Origin: Erythrocercus mccallii
Lineage: Eukaryota; Chordata; Aves; Passeriformes; Dicruridae
Reading direction: 5' to 3'
Assembly (NCBI GenBank): GCA_013397435.1
Contig: VZRG01000032.1
Span: 1,286,931-1,350,930 of the forward strand
DNA length: 64,000 bases
Shown: piece by piece, positions 47,976-60,000 of the stretch
How positions within the stretch are numbered: position 1 is the first letter of the stretch
Layout: every line of letters starts with the position of its first letter
Made by a program: the position numbers and the translations under genes
The notes under the pieces: model-generated
What the model was told of the DNA's origin: nothing
Database searches by the model: none
The model's input: only the letters and a program-made list of their open reading frames with translations

Positions 47976-49099
47976 GTACCATATTTTTCTGAACCTAACA
48001 CAAATTAATCACTAAAATTACCCCCAAATATTCCAGATTTATTAGGGGGGAAAGAGAATTTTTCCTATCTTCAGTGTTTTCATTCCAATGTACATGTGTT
48101 AAATATTTTTTTTTCCTATTGAAGAAAACACACTAGGGTAAGAGGAATGTGGAAAGTGTAAAAGGAAATTAGACAATATAAGATTCTTTCCCATGGAGAA
48201 AATGAAATACTAATTTCAGATCCTTTAGGGGATAAGGAAAATAAATAATGAGAATGTTTTGAGCTTAGAAGATAATTTTTCACTGAAAGAAGTGAATAAA
48301 CTTCAAATAGTTAGGTATAGGTTGGATGATGTATGTACATTGACATGACTGAAAGTCTAGATGTGATTTTAATAAACTTTGTGTTCAGAGCGGTTTCCTG
48401 AGTAGTCCTTTTTTTCTCAGAATACTTATGTTTTTACAGCAATAGGTAGGTGTCTGCCAGTATTAAATTGTTTTGCTTTAACTAAAATAATTACCCATAT
48501 CAAGATTTTTACCCTTTTAAACCAGTTTTAAAATCCATATTAAGATACTATTAGGGTATTACTATTATTACGGTATTATTTGAAGTAGTAGTATTTAAGA
48601 CTACCTAGCATATTTGAAGTCTGTAGGATTGGGAAACATCATCTTGGATATAATAAAGAATATTATGGGTGACTTGTACAGGTGTCTTTTTTTCTGGTAA
48701 CACCCAAGAGTGAGAAAAAATATTAGGGAATACTGGTGAAGGCAGGCGAAGCTGTACCACAAAACTTGGGATATGAGTCTCTGGACACAGTCAGTTGTGC
48801 TGCAAGATTCTGCAGCTACTAATGAGTGGGAGTCAGGGCTGCTAGGAGCATCATGGGCTGCCAGTTGGAAAGCCATTGATTAGAAGCTAACCCCCTGATC
48901 AGCTTTGTAAATCTGTCCATTTGCTTTGGGAAGGTGTGTTGAGTTAGTGCATTTTGATAGGCACAGAAATACCCAGTAGTGTGGCGTGCTGTAAAATAGA
49001 TGTTTTTGAAAACAAATTCAGAAGTAAAGCAATAAAAGGCTTGGCAATTGACTCTTTCCTCCTAGGTTAATTTTAAAGAAGTCATAAGAATTTGAAGGA

Positions 49100-50695
49100 G
49101 TCATAGAATCATCTAATGGTTAAGGTTGGAAAAATACTCTGATCATTGAATCCAGCTGTTAACTCAGCATCACAGTATTCATCACTAAATTGTGTCTCTA
49201 AGTGCTGCATCCACATGCCTTTTGAACATGTCAGGGATGGTGATTTTGCCACTTCCCTGGGCAGCCCGTTCCGATCAACCTGATCACCCTTTTAATGAAG
49301 AAATTTTTCCTAATATCCAATCTAAGCCTCCTCTGGTGCAACATGAGGTAATTTCCTCTTGTCCTGTCACTTGTTACCTGGGAGAAGAGATTGACTCTTT
49401 TCTACATCCTTTTTCAGACAGCACAGAGATGTGGAGTTATAGATAAGCTGTTCGCTGAGCCTCCTTCAGGCAAAGCAACCCCATCTCCCAAAGCTGCTCC
49501 TCATCAAACTTGTGCTCCAGACACTTCCCCAGGTCCGTTGCCCTTCTCTGCACTCGCTCCAGCACCTCAATGTCCTTCCTGAATTGAGGGGCCCAGAACT
49601 GAACACAGAACTCAAGGTGTGGCCTCACCAGTGCCCAGTACAGGGGGTTGGTCACTGCCCTGCTCCTGCTGGCCACACTGTTGCTGAGCCAGGCCAGGAT
49701 GCCATTGGCCTCTNNNNNNNNNNNNNNNNNNNNNNNNNNNNNNNNNNNNNNNNNNNNNNNNNNNNNNNNNNNNNNNNNNNNNNNNNNNNNNNNNNNNNNN
49801 NNNNNNNNNNNNNNNNNNNNNNNNNNNNNNNNNNNNNNNNNNNNNNNNNNNNNNNNNNNNNNNNNNNNNNNNNNNNNNNNNNNNNNNNNNNNNNNNNNNN
49901 NNNNNNNNNNNNNNNNNNNNNNNNNNNNNNNNNNNNNNNNNNNNNNNNNNNNNNNNNNNNNNNNNNNNNNNNNNNNNNNNNNNNNNNNNNNNNNNNNNNN
50001 NNNNNNNNNNNNNNNNNNNNNNNNNNNNNNNNNNNNNNNNNNNNNNNNGCCAGCACTGAGCCCTGGGGAACACCACTGGATGTAATTCTATTCCCCAGCA
50101 CCCTCTGGGCCTGGCCATCCCAACAGTTTTCTACCCATCCAGGAGAGCACCCGGCCAAGCCATGGGCAGCCAGTTTCTGCAGGAGATGCTGTGGGAAATG
50201 GTGTCAGAGGCTTTCCTGAAGTCCAGGTAGGCACATCCAGAGCCTTTCACTCATCCACTGAGTGGGTCATCTTATCATAGAAAAGGAGGTCAGGTTGGTC
50301 AATCATGACCTGCCCATGCTGGCTGTGCCTGATCCCCTGGTTGTCCTGCACATGGCCTGTGGTGGCACTCAGGGTGATCTGCTTCATGACCTCCCCAGCA
50401 CTGAGGTCAGGGTGATAGTCCTGCAATTTCCTGGATCTTCCTTTCAGCCTTTTTTGTAGATAGGTGTCCAACTTGATCTCCAGTCAACTGAGACCTCCTG
50501 GGTTAGCCAAGGTTGCTGGTAAATGGTTTAAAGCGAGTTGGCAAGCTCTTCTGCCAGCTCCCTCAGTACTCTTGGGTAGATCCCATCCAGCCTCATAGAC
50601 TTGTGGCTGTCTAAATGGCATGGCAGGTCACTGACAATTTTCCTCCTGAGTTATGGGTACTCCATTCTATTCTCTGCTTCTGTCTTCCAGCTCAT
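49100..50695 (-). mobile_element. CR1 LINE, 5'-truncated, antisense to MLLT10, with an assembly gap
   Basis: The plus strand begins TCATAGAATCATCTAATGG, the reverse complement of a CR1 3' end. Minus-strand translations resemble the CR1 reverse transcriptase: a C-terminal part at 49437-49676 (LVRPHLEFCVQFWAPQFRKD, VLERVQRRAT), a SGVPQGSVL motif at 50049-50078, and a more upstream part at 50247-50471. Frames are disrupted. The copy is roughly 1.6 kb including the N gap and is 5'-truncated, as is usual for CR1. It is not functional. Confidence 0.92.
49714..50048. other. Assembly gap inside the CR1 copy
   Basis: 335 Ns. The gap lies where the reverse-transcriptase catalytic core should be encoded. 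It may be a collapsed or unresolved repeat. Confidence 0.98.
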
Positions 50696-53600
50696 GTTTT
50701 CATAAAATGTGAACTAAAATTGCAGCAACAAGAGGATTTAGCCATTCTTTTGTTTGTTTAATGATTAACAGGAGCAGCAGAATAAAATGTTTTGGCTGAT
50801 AACTTTTAACTCTTCTTGATGAAAAAAATTAAGAGATTGAATGTCGAGGTTCAAGAACTGTTATGCTAATTGTATGTAATTTGCTATTTTTGTTATTTGT
50901 AACTTCATGGATCATGTACTGCAATCACATAGAGTTGTTTCTTTCAGTTAAATATTGTTGGGAGGTTTTTTTTTCTCCTGTTGTCAAGCAGTATGAAACA
51001 GTAATTCTATGATCAAGATGTACTTTGGAGAATAAAAACTATTCTGGAAGTGTGTCATGCTGGGTATATGCACCTTGACAGGGAATTTAAGCTTCCAAAT
51101 GCAGCATTTTGCATATATGGCTGATGCCTGTTGAAATCTTGAAATACAGGAATGTCAGGGAAATATCAAAACAAAATTGAGCAAGAAATCTGTCCGTATT
51201 ACTACCAACATAAAATTAGTCTGTTTCAAGTGTGTACTTTCCTGCTTGCTTTCCCACTGTTTTTCTTAATTATTTAAAGGAAGGCCTTTGGTTGGACTTC
51301 CACTCTGATTTGTAGCCAGTGTAGGTAATGCCATCTCCCAGATAAGGTAGTTACATCCTTTATATCCTTTCCTGACCACCTTTTCCTGTTACATTTGTTA
51401 TCTGATGTTTTTCGTGTAGGCTTATGGAAAGGTGACTCAAAGAGGTGATCTGACTGGAAAAAAAACATTTTTAGGTTGCTGGTTAGGATTTCCATATATT
51501 CAATTGAATGCTTTTCCCAGAACAAGGAAGACAGTAGAAAGGACACAGCAGAGGATGGTCAGTGATCTTTTTCTGGCAGCACAGTGCAATTAAGCTACCT
51601 TAAAGTGAGCCCATAGTAAAGTCAGCTGGAACCGCAGCCTGATGTCTTGGCTAACTTTAAGGAACTGTGATCTGTTTAATCTGCTGTAGATCTTGTGTTT
51701 TTTAGGTTAACAGGTCACATCGAAAAAAACGTTTTATTGCCTCATTGCAATGCTGGGAATTCAGTCCTGCAGGATTTTACTTGGTTGACAGTCATAATTC
51801 AGGTGAATGATTCCAATGGCCTAGCTTGGGCCACAGTTCAGTAAATTACTCGCACAAGAATTCTTTGACCTTTGTTTTCTTATAACAGGAGACAGCATGT
51901 AATGGATGTTTGCAGATGATGCTTTATGAATGTTCTCCAAATTTTCAGAACCCTGAGGGAAGAACAGTTTTATATTCCTATTACTATTTTTCTTCTTCTC
52001 TCCTGCTTGTATAGTCTTGTCCTTGTCTCTCTTTATCTTCCCTATTTACCATGTGCCTTTTGCTCTTTCCCTTCATTTCAACATGAACAAGATAGTCTCT
52101 TGGATTGAATCAGTTTCTCTATGCCTTTCTAGTTGAAAAAATGGTAGAACTAGGTTTACCAAAAAGACTTGAAAAATGATATTTGTATAACGTTACCTAA
52201 TGGTGTTTAAGGTAGCTCTTAGTCATGGTTAAAACGGAAAGGCATATTTATCTAGGGTAGAGGAAGAACACTTTGTACTACAATGCAGTGGAGCCAAGTT
52301 GGACTGTAGCTGATTCAGTATGGGAAGCTGGAATTATTCAGCTCCTTGCTTTACTTTGGTCTTCCATTCTTGCAACTTTTTTCTGATGTGTATCTTTAGT
52401 GGACACCTCTGGGATTTTTTGATTTTTTTTTTTTTGTTATTTTTGAAGTTCTCTATTACTTCTTGTTTATTTTTACTTTTTAAATAATGTTGAGCAGATA
52501 AACAGTTTCTTTTTCTGTATGGATCTCTCATGCTTTTAATTTTAATTCTCTGCTGGGTTTTAAAGACTGGACTCCTTTTCATGAGACCCAGGCAATCTCA
52601 ATTCGCCTGAATGCTAAAGGTGTAGGATCAGTCTTTGTTTACTTAATTAAGTTGCTGTTTATGTAGCTCAGAAGTGAGTTGTGACAGTCATGCTGTCAGA
52701 CTTCCAGGTTCACAGCTTTGAGATTGGTTTCACTTTAGTCCTCAACAGGAGACCTCGTAGTCCAAAGCCATTCCGGCTGGGAGTTCTTCAGGGATAGAAG
52801 CTAGATCCATGAACTTAGTCTCTTCCACCAGAGAGCTGCAAAAATGATATGTCCTTGTACTCTGTAAGGACAGGAAGGAAAAGAATGATGTCATTTTCTA
52901 CAGCTTCATTGTGTTCCTTCAGCCAGTGTTTGTATCTTCACTCCCTTCAGATCTAGTTCAGCTGCCTGTACCTACAGCACCACATGTGCTGCTGCACCTC
53001 CCTGTGTTGGACTAGTGCCCTTTAGCACACCAAAGGATGTGGTTATTCTCTAGGGTCCCAGTCAGCCTCTGTAGTGTTCACATTTGCACTGTTTAACCTG
53101 ATGATGTTTATCTGAACTTTTGATCAGTCATAGCAGCTTGCTCTATTTGCTGTGGTGTCTTGTAGGTATTGTATCTGCTCCTGCTACCCACTCCCTCTGC
53201 CCTGCACAGCTGGTTTAGAAGTTCCCCACAGTGTTTCTGAATGCTCAGACAATAAATCTGTGTCAGAAATCCTTTGCCAGGGATAAGATTAAAACACACA
53301 ACTGGAGAAAAGAGACTGTCATGGTCCATGTGGTGAAATACTAAAGACCATCTCTATATAGTAATCATCAGATTATTCCATATACTGTGTTGCATCATCA
53401 ACATGCATGATAAAAAGATCAAAATATTCCATCCAGAACTAGTAATAAAGTGTTAGTTTAAAGAAAAAAATTTCTCTGCTAGCTGCTTGTCTGGAGGCAT
53501 GAGATTCACTGTTTCCTGGCAAGGCTCCTGCTTTTACTTCGTGATGTGTATTGAAACTTGGCAGAGCAGAAATGGGTGACAGAATCTGAGTGTGGAGGCT

Positions 53601-55534
53601 GGGAAGGAGTTAGGTTGCTAATGCAGAGAGGGGGAGTAGAAGGGCTCCGGGTCACTCTCTGCTCTGTTAGCTTACTAGGGTGCTACTTGCAGACTGTAGC
53701 CAGATTTCTTGGCACCAGAAGTGCTGTGTCATCCAAGTGCAAATATCTCTGCAGTTACCAATTGTCAGCACCATGAGAGAAGTGAGTGCAATTCTGTACT
53801 CAAGTTTTCTTCTACTGTCAAAGCTTCCTCCTCCACTTCAGTTTTCTGTTTTACATCTGCTCTGACTGGTTGCAGCGAGGACTGCAGAGGATTAATGAGG
53901 GACCTGAGTCCTAGTAGACATAGGAGACAAAAATAAATGAGGTGAAGCTTATGAGACTGAATGGGGCATGCTTAACTCTTCTGCATAAAGGACTGGCTCA
54001 AGTCATTACATCTTAGTGTCCTTTTGATTTATTTTGTGGTAAAGTTTGCACAAGAAGCTTGCTAATTTTTTAATTACTGGTGCTGCAGTGCTGTAGCTCC
54101 CTGCCTTCAGTTTTGCTGATGAACCTGTTTGTAGGATTATACTTAAATTGCATCAGTGATATGACCTCGATTAAAAATGTTTAAAAGTTTATTTCATTCT
54201 AAGGGGCAGCCCTACAGATAGCTGTGTCGGTAGCTGAAGGAATGGTGGAGGGAAAAATTAGTGAGGGGGAGGTGAAGGGAGGAAGAGAACCTCCTAAACT
54301 TGTTTTGCCGCTGGTGAAAATGTATGTCAGACTTCCACAGGCTTGCAGAGGTGGGGCAAGGTAGAACCTGTTAACAGCTTCTCCCTGTTAACATCGTCTC
54401 CTCTCATTGGCTTTAAGTTGCCAGCTTGCAGCTTTGGGGTGGGAGCAAACTGTTGCACTGTGACCATCAATACATACCAGGCTTCTTTCTTTAGGAATCT
54501 GGTTCAGTGTATGAGAAATTCACTGAAATAAAACTGTTGCTACTGTGTGTCTCTCAGCACTTCAATATTTAGTATTTGGAGAGCTGAAGTGTTAAGATAC
54601 AGCTCACAAATATACTGCATCTGTAGGATTCTGTTTAAAATTAACTGGTAAGTTCATTTCAGTGTCTTGACTAAAAATAAAAGGTAACGATCCAAGTCTG
54701 CAGGCAACTTGCAGAATGATTGACGTTTTCAGCCATTTTTATATCTAAATTTCACCATAGACTTAATGCTGACTTTCAATAAATTGCTGATCATTTTAGT
54801 GAGTGTGAGAGAGAGATGACTGAAACAAAAGACCAAAGATACAATCCTAAAGATTCGTCTTTCTGTGTGCAGCTCTCTATACCATTGCACTGAGGAAAAA
54901 TAATACAAGCTTTTTCTATTTTACCCTCCATGAAACTCTCTTTGCTGCTAATATAATTTTTTTACAGGTTAATGAAGATGGTCCTACAAATTTCTTACAG
55001 CTTAAGATAGTCCTTGATATATACTTTAGCCGTATGAATTTCAGGAATGGAATTTCTAGTTCCTCAAATAAGTTTGCACAATCTGTTTCTTCTGCCTTTC
55101 TAGAGGCACTTCTAGCATCATAGGCTTCTTTATCTGCTGTCTTGTCAGTTAGCTGGTAATGGAGAATAGCACTGTTCGGGGAACAGTGAAAAGAACAAGT
55201 GTCTCACTCTGTTTGAAGGGTTTGGTGTTAAGTTTGCATCTGATGATCATGATTTGCTTAAGAAGATTGAGTTTGTATGCTTTGAGTTGTCCCTAATCTG
55301 GAAATATATTAAGGTTGTAATATGGTGATTCCTAGGTGTAGGATCCTGTATAGTGGTGTTCCTGTGCTTGTAACTTGGAGCAGTTGAAGTGGAATGTGCG
55401 TCAATCTGGTAATTTCTGTCATCTCTGGTTTGGAATTGGTTCACACATTCTAGGACACTTAGAGATAAACATGACATTAGGAACTTGATAGGAGGCAATG
55501 ATAGCAGAAAAACGGTTCTGCTGTGATCCTGATG

Positions 55535-56468
55535 TACGTTGGAAGAATCATAGATGACTTGGACCCAGGACTGGATGGGACACTAAGCAAGTTTGCAGAT
55601 GATACAAAACTGGCAGGAGCTGTTGAATCCCTTGAAGGCAGGGAGGCCCTGTAGAGAGACCTTCATAAATTAGGGGGCTGGGCAATCACCAACAACATGA
55701 AGTTTAAGAAGGGCAAATGCCAGACTCTGCACCTGGGATGGGACAACCCTGGATGTACAGACAGACTGGGGAATGAGAAGCTGGAGAGCAGCCCTGTGGG
55801 AAGGGACCTGGGGGTGCTGGTCCATGGCAAGTTGAACATGAGCCAGCAGAGCCCTGGCAGCCAGGAGGGCCAACCCTGTCCTGGAGGCATCAGGCACTGC
55901 CAGGCAAGGGAGGGGATTGTCCCCTCTGCTCTGCACTGGGGCAGCCCCACCTAGGGTGCTGGGGGCAGTTCTGGGTGCTACAGTATAAAACAGACATTAA
56001 ACTGTTAGTGTCCAAAGGAGGGCCATGAGGATGGTGAAGGGCCTTGAGGGGAAGCTGTGTGAGGAGCAGCTGAGGTCTCTTGCATTGTTCACCTTGGAGG
56101 AGACTAAGGGAAGATGTCATTGGAGTCTACAACTGCTTCGTGAGGGGAAGAGGAGGATCAGGCACTGATCTCTTCTCACTGGTGATCAGTGACAGGGCCC
56201 AAGGGAATGGTCTGAGGTTCCATCAGGGGAGATTTAGGTTGGATATTAGATAAATGTTCTTCACCCAGAGGGAAGTTGCACACTTAACAGGCTCCCTGGG
56301 AAAATGGTCACAGCACTACTAAGAGTGCTGACAGAGTTCCAGAAGTGTTTGGACAATACTTGCAGGCACGTTGGGATCACTCTTCCGATGGCGTTCTGCG
56401 GGGTTAAGAGTTGGGCTTTGATGGATCTTGTGGGTCCCTTGCAACTCAGCTTATTCTGTCATTCTGCT
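55535..56468 (+). mobile_element. CR1 LINE, 5'-truncated, sense to MLLT10
   Basis: Plus-strand reading gives the reverse-transcriptase active-site motif FADDTKLAG (DD at 55598-55603), followed by an in-frame TAG at 55652-55654 and a further open stretch (55697-55954) with MKFKKGKC, NPGCTDRLGN and RDLGVLVHGKLNMSQ, as in CR1. The 3' part resembles a CR1 3' end, closing with TTATTCTGTCATTCTGC. It is a dead, 5'-truncated copy. Confidence 0.9.
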
Positions 56469-57031
56469 AGCAAACTGCTTATTTCCAGACATGTAGTTTT
56501 TCTAGTTGTCAACTTCCTTTTTCTGAGACAGAAAGTGAGGTTGATTTTCGTTTCTCAGGTTAAGTGTGAGTCAGCAGAGACTGTGTAGCCAGCCGTAGTT
56601 CTGTGCACCTGTGCTGATCATATCCACAGCTCTTCTTTGTGATCAACCATTTTGGTCAATGCAGAGAGGCTAGGAGAAGGAAATGCCGTAGGGACTGTGT
56701 CCAAGCTTCTTGGCATTTAAGTCTACCCTATGCTGTGGTTTTTGGAGCCTTGTCTACAGAATTTCAGGGTATGGAATTCAGGAAGAAAATTGAGGTAGAA
56801 TTGCGAGTAGCTGTAACGTGTGTCATAGTTTCAAGATCTGGAGGACAAAGCTTTATTTTTCACAAACTAACATTAATATTCAAGTAAAAGTTAAGGGGAA
56901 ACATACCCATTCACTTTTAAAGAATGGTTGCTTCCTTAATATCAGGTAACAGTTTTAATGTGTGTGGTTTATTTTTCAATGCTTCTATGATCATTCCATT
57001 TTTTTATTTTATTTTTGCTTTTTTTTCCTAG

Positions 57032-57086
57032 AGATGTGAATTATGCCCTCATAAGGATGGTGCTTTAAAGAGAACAGATAATGGGG
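57032..57086 (+). CDS. MLLT10: MLLT10, third coding exon
   Basis: 55 bases giving 18 codons, RCELCPHKDGALKRTDNG, plus one base. It continues the AF10 reading frame from phase 0 and supplies C85 and C88, the first two ligands of the zinc knuckle between the two PHD fingers. The donor GTAAGT at 57087 gives a phase-1 intron. The next exon, which should encode the start of the extended PHD finger, was not found before the window ends. Confidence 0.97.
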
Positions 57087-60000
57087 GTAAGTTTTATTCT
57101 TGCTTTTTGTGAACTCTTATTTTGTATGAGGGAAATGAATCTGTGGAAAAAAAAATGTAGGGGTCCTAAACATAAAAGAAAACACTGCTTTGGAAAGAGA
57201 TAACTATTTTACAGTAACACTTATTTGTCCACTTCAAGTTCAGTTTACTTTGAGGACATCTATCATTATTCTTAGTTTCATTTTTAGGAAAAAATGTTAC
57301 AATAGAAAAACTGCATTTTAACATAAGATTTAATGGATAAAATGGATGAATTTTAGATGTATTTAGTTGGAGCCTGAGCGTTTATAGAAAGCTGTTGAAA
57401 GTGCACCATTCATGGAGGAAAGGGGAATTTTTATGTCTGTAGCTCAGACTGAATGCACCAGTGCACTTTCAAAGGTTGACTCTTTCATGCCTGATAGATT
57501 CTGTAACAAAGAAGTTAGAGCTGGAAAGTTGCAGTAGTGATCACCTCTCCCTTGCATCTTTCTAATTTCACTGTTTGGGTTATCATCAGTTCTGCTCCTG
57601 CTGAGTAGAGCTGCTAGAGAAAATCTCCATTCAATAACGTGTCTTGATTATGTTTATACTAATAGCTGAGTGATACGAGTGAAAAATTTCAATTAACTTT
57701 TCAACCACTTTTGGAATGCCGCCTTCTCTCCCTAGTACATACTTCTAAGTTCCCATCCATCATCTATCTGTAAATAGCCTGGTCATAGTATGATCTGTAT
57801 TCTGGAATTCACTTGGACAGTCTATGTAGATTGTATTCTGCAGATTCTATGCTATGTACATAATATTCTAGCTAATTTATATCTTAGCTTAGTGTTGATG
57901 CAGCTGTGCTATTTCTGTTGCAGTTGAGTTGCTGGAACACAGGGTCTGCTCATGTTTGTGCTGATCTACCCTTTCCATTGTGTACCTTTGACTGCTCTAT
58001 TCATATATATATATTTGTATGTTTATACGTTTATATCTGTGTTCTAGGTTTACCATTTTAGTATCAACTGACTCAAACACATCACTGAACTTAGTGCCCA
58101 GTACTTAAGTCTTATTCCTCTTCTTTATTATTCCTTTCATGTTGATACATGCAATGTTGAATTAATTTCTTTAGAAATGGCTGCTGGACACTTTCTTTTT
58201 AGGAAATAGTAATAAGAAAGCCTCATACATCTTGAAATATACAGTAAAATTTGTGAAGTATGAAGTAGCTGAAGTGTTTTCTGGTTTTGTACTTTAAGTA
58301 GTATTTGGGAATGCTTTGCCATTGTTTGTGGTGGATTTGAAACTTTCTTTGCATGAAGTCTTGAGAACTAACTTTGATAGTGTGCATAAAAGATGTGAGC
58401 ATCCTATTAGTTATCTCTCTTATGGCTCTATTAATTGTAATTATAAATTTTTGTCTGAAAGTGAATTACTCAATAGGATTCGAATGCTTTAAGTTTAAAT
58501 AGCAAAGATATAACATTGTACTATAATTTCAATACCTAAGTGTTTTCATCAGTGAAAGCTTCATATTGAAAAATTCATAGCTGAGAGGCTTAAGAATTTA
58601 TATTTTCTTCTGAAAACACCCAGTCTCTATAACAGATCTTGTCCATGGTGTTGAAAGCAGCAAATTTTACTTTGTGGACCAAATGTCCTTTAAATAATAG
58701 TGTTACAGAAGGATGTGCACCTTGGAAAATGCTTTGACTGGTGTTGCATTTCAGAAATCTGCATTCTTACCTGAAGCTTTCCTTTCAAAGAGTTGCCTAA
58801 CAAGAGACTGTGCCAGAAGATTTTTAGACTTAGAGAAATACTGTTGAAAATCAGATAATGGGCTTGCCAGTTGAAAATGGCATTTTCAGGAGGTTAATAC
58901 TTAATTTTTTTAATGCTGTTACACCTCTTGTTGCCAAGCAAATCATAAAAAGATGCAAGTATTCAAGAAGAAACTTGGAAACAAACATTTCTGGTAAAAC
59001 CTTGTAAGGATCTAGCTTTCTAAACTTGTAATTACGCAGTCTTTCTAGAAGTATAGAAATAATTAAATGGTCTTAGCTTTTCAGAACAAGAGAAGGAATT
59101 GCTGATTTTAAGTCAGTGATACAAGATTTTTCTTCTTTCTGCCTTCTACAAATAACTTCATTTTGCAGCCAGAAATGAACAGTGTACTTTTTGTTTTGAA
59201 TATGCAGATAGCTTAGCCCATACATGGCCTGCTGCTCCTGTAGTTTTTTTTTTTTTTAAATGGTCTTCTAGGTGTTTTTCTTTACAGTAAGGTGAAGGAC
59301 TGTGTTTTGGGTGTTGAAGGTACTGTATCTTTTTATGTTCAGAAGATTAATGGGCTACTGAGCTTTTACTGTAGCGTTCCATGATTTTCTTAACCTGCAG
59401 TAAGATGCTGTTACTGCAGTAAGGATCCTTGCTGTACATTGTTTCCTCTTCCTTTGTGATGGTACTGGCTTTTAAAAATCCTTCTTTTTTTTCTACTGCT
59501 GCATTCCTTTTCAGCTACATGAAAACTTCCCTGACCTAGCTGCCCATGCAAATGCTTATAGAAGGAGTGGCCAGGAGTGTTCTTTTAGCAGCAGCCTGTA
59601 CATTAGCTGTCTTGAATCAGTTGCACAACTGTAACTTAAGGCAGCCTAATCTTAGATCTCTTCTGTAATGGTGTTATCTTGCCTTTAAGAACTCTGGGGC
59701 ACTACGTGTATCACAGTAGCCTGGGAATCAAACTTGTGTTGTTTATAAGTATTATTAACTGACTATAAGTATAATTAATTGACTGTATATTATGGTAGCA
59801 TATGGTGTGGTTGTGTTGGCATTTTGTGAGGTTTTTGTCCCTCTCCTCCTCCCCATGCTCTCCTCTCTGCCATGTAGTGCGAGATTCCTTTGTGTGCATT
59901 CTTCCTCCTGCTCCCCCTCCTTTTTCTGGCCTGTTGCTGCTTATCTGACCTTCTGGAGATCACCATTTTTTTAGATTTGCTTTTTAGGTTTTATATTTCT

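Larger units (their letters stand above)
37966..57031 (+). other. MLLT10: MLLT10 intron 2, about 19 kb with several mobile elements
   Basis: Donor GTATGT and a strong T-rich acceptor ending CCTAG. The first 4.8 kb carries only a (GTTT)n run (38199-38219) and scattered T runs. From 42.7 to 56.5 kb it holds two LTRs nested one in the other, a third LTR, and two CR1 LINEs in opposite orientation. The stretches at 37.97-42.77, 44.57-47.70, 47.98-49.10, 50.70-55.53 and 56.47-57.03 kb show nothing I can identify. Confidence 0.9.

Noticed and set aside
55663..55950. Minus-strand frames over the sense CR1
   Set aside because: Antisense shadows of the CR1 reverse-transcriptase frame.
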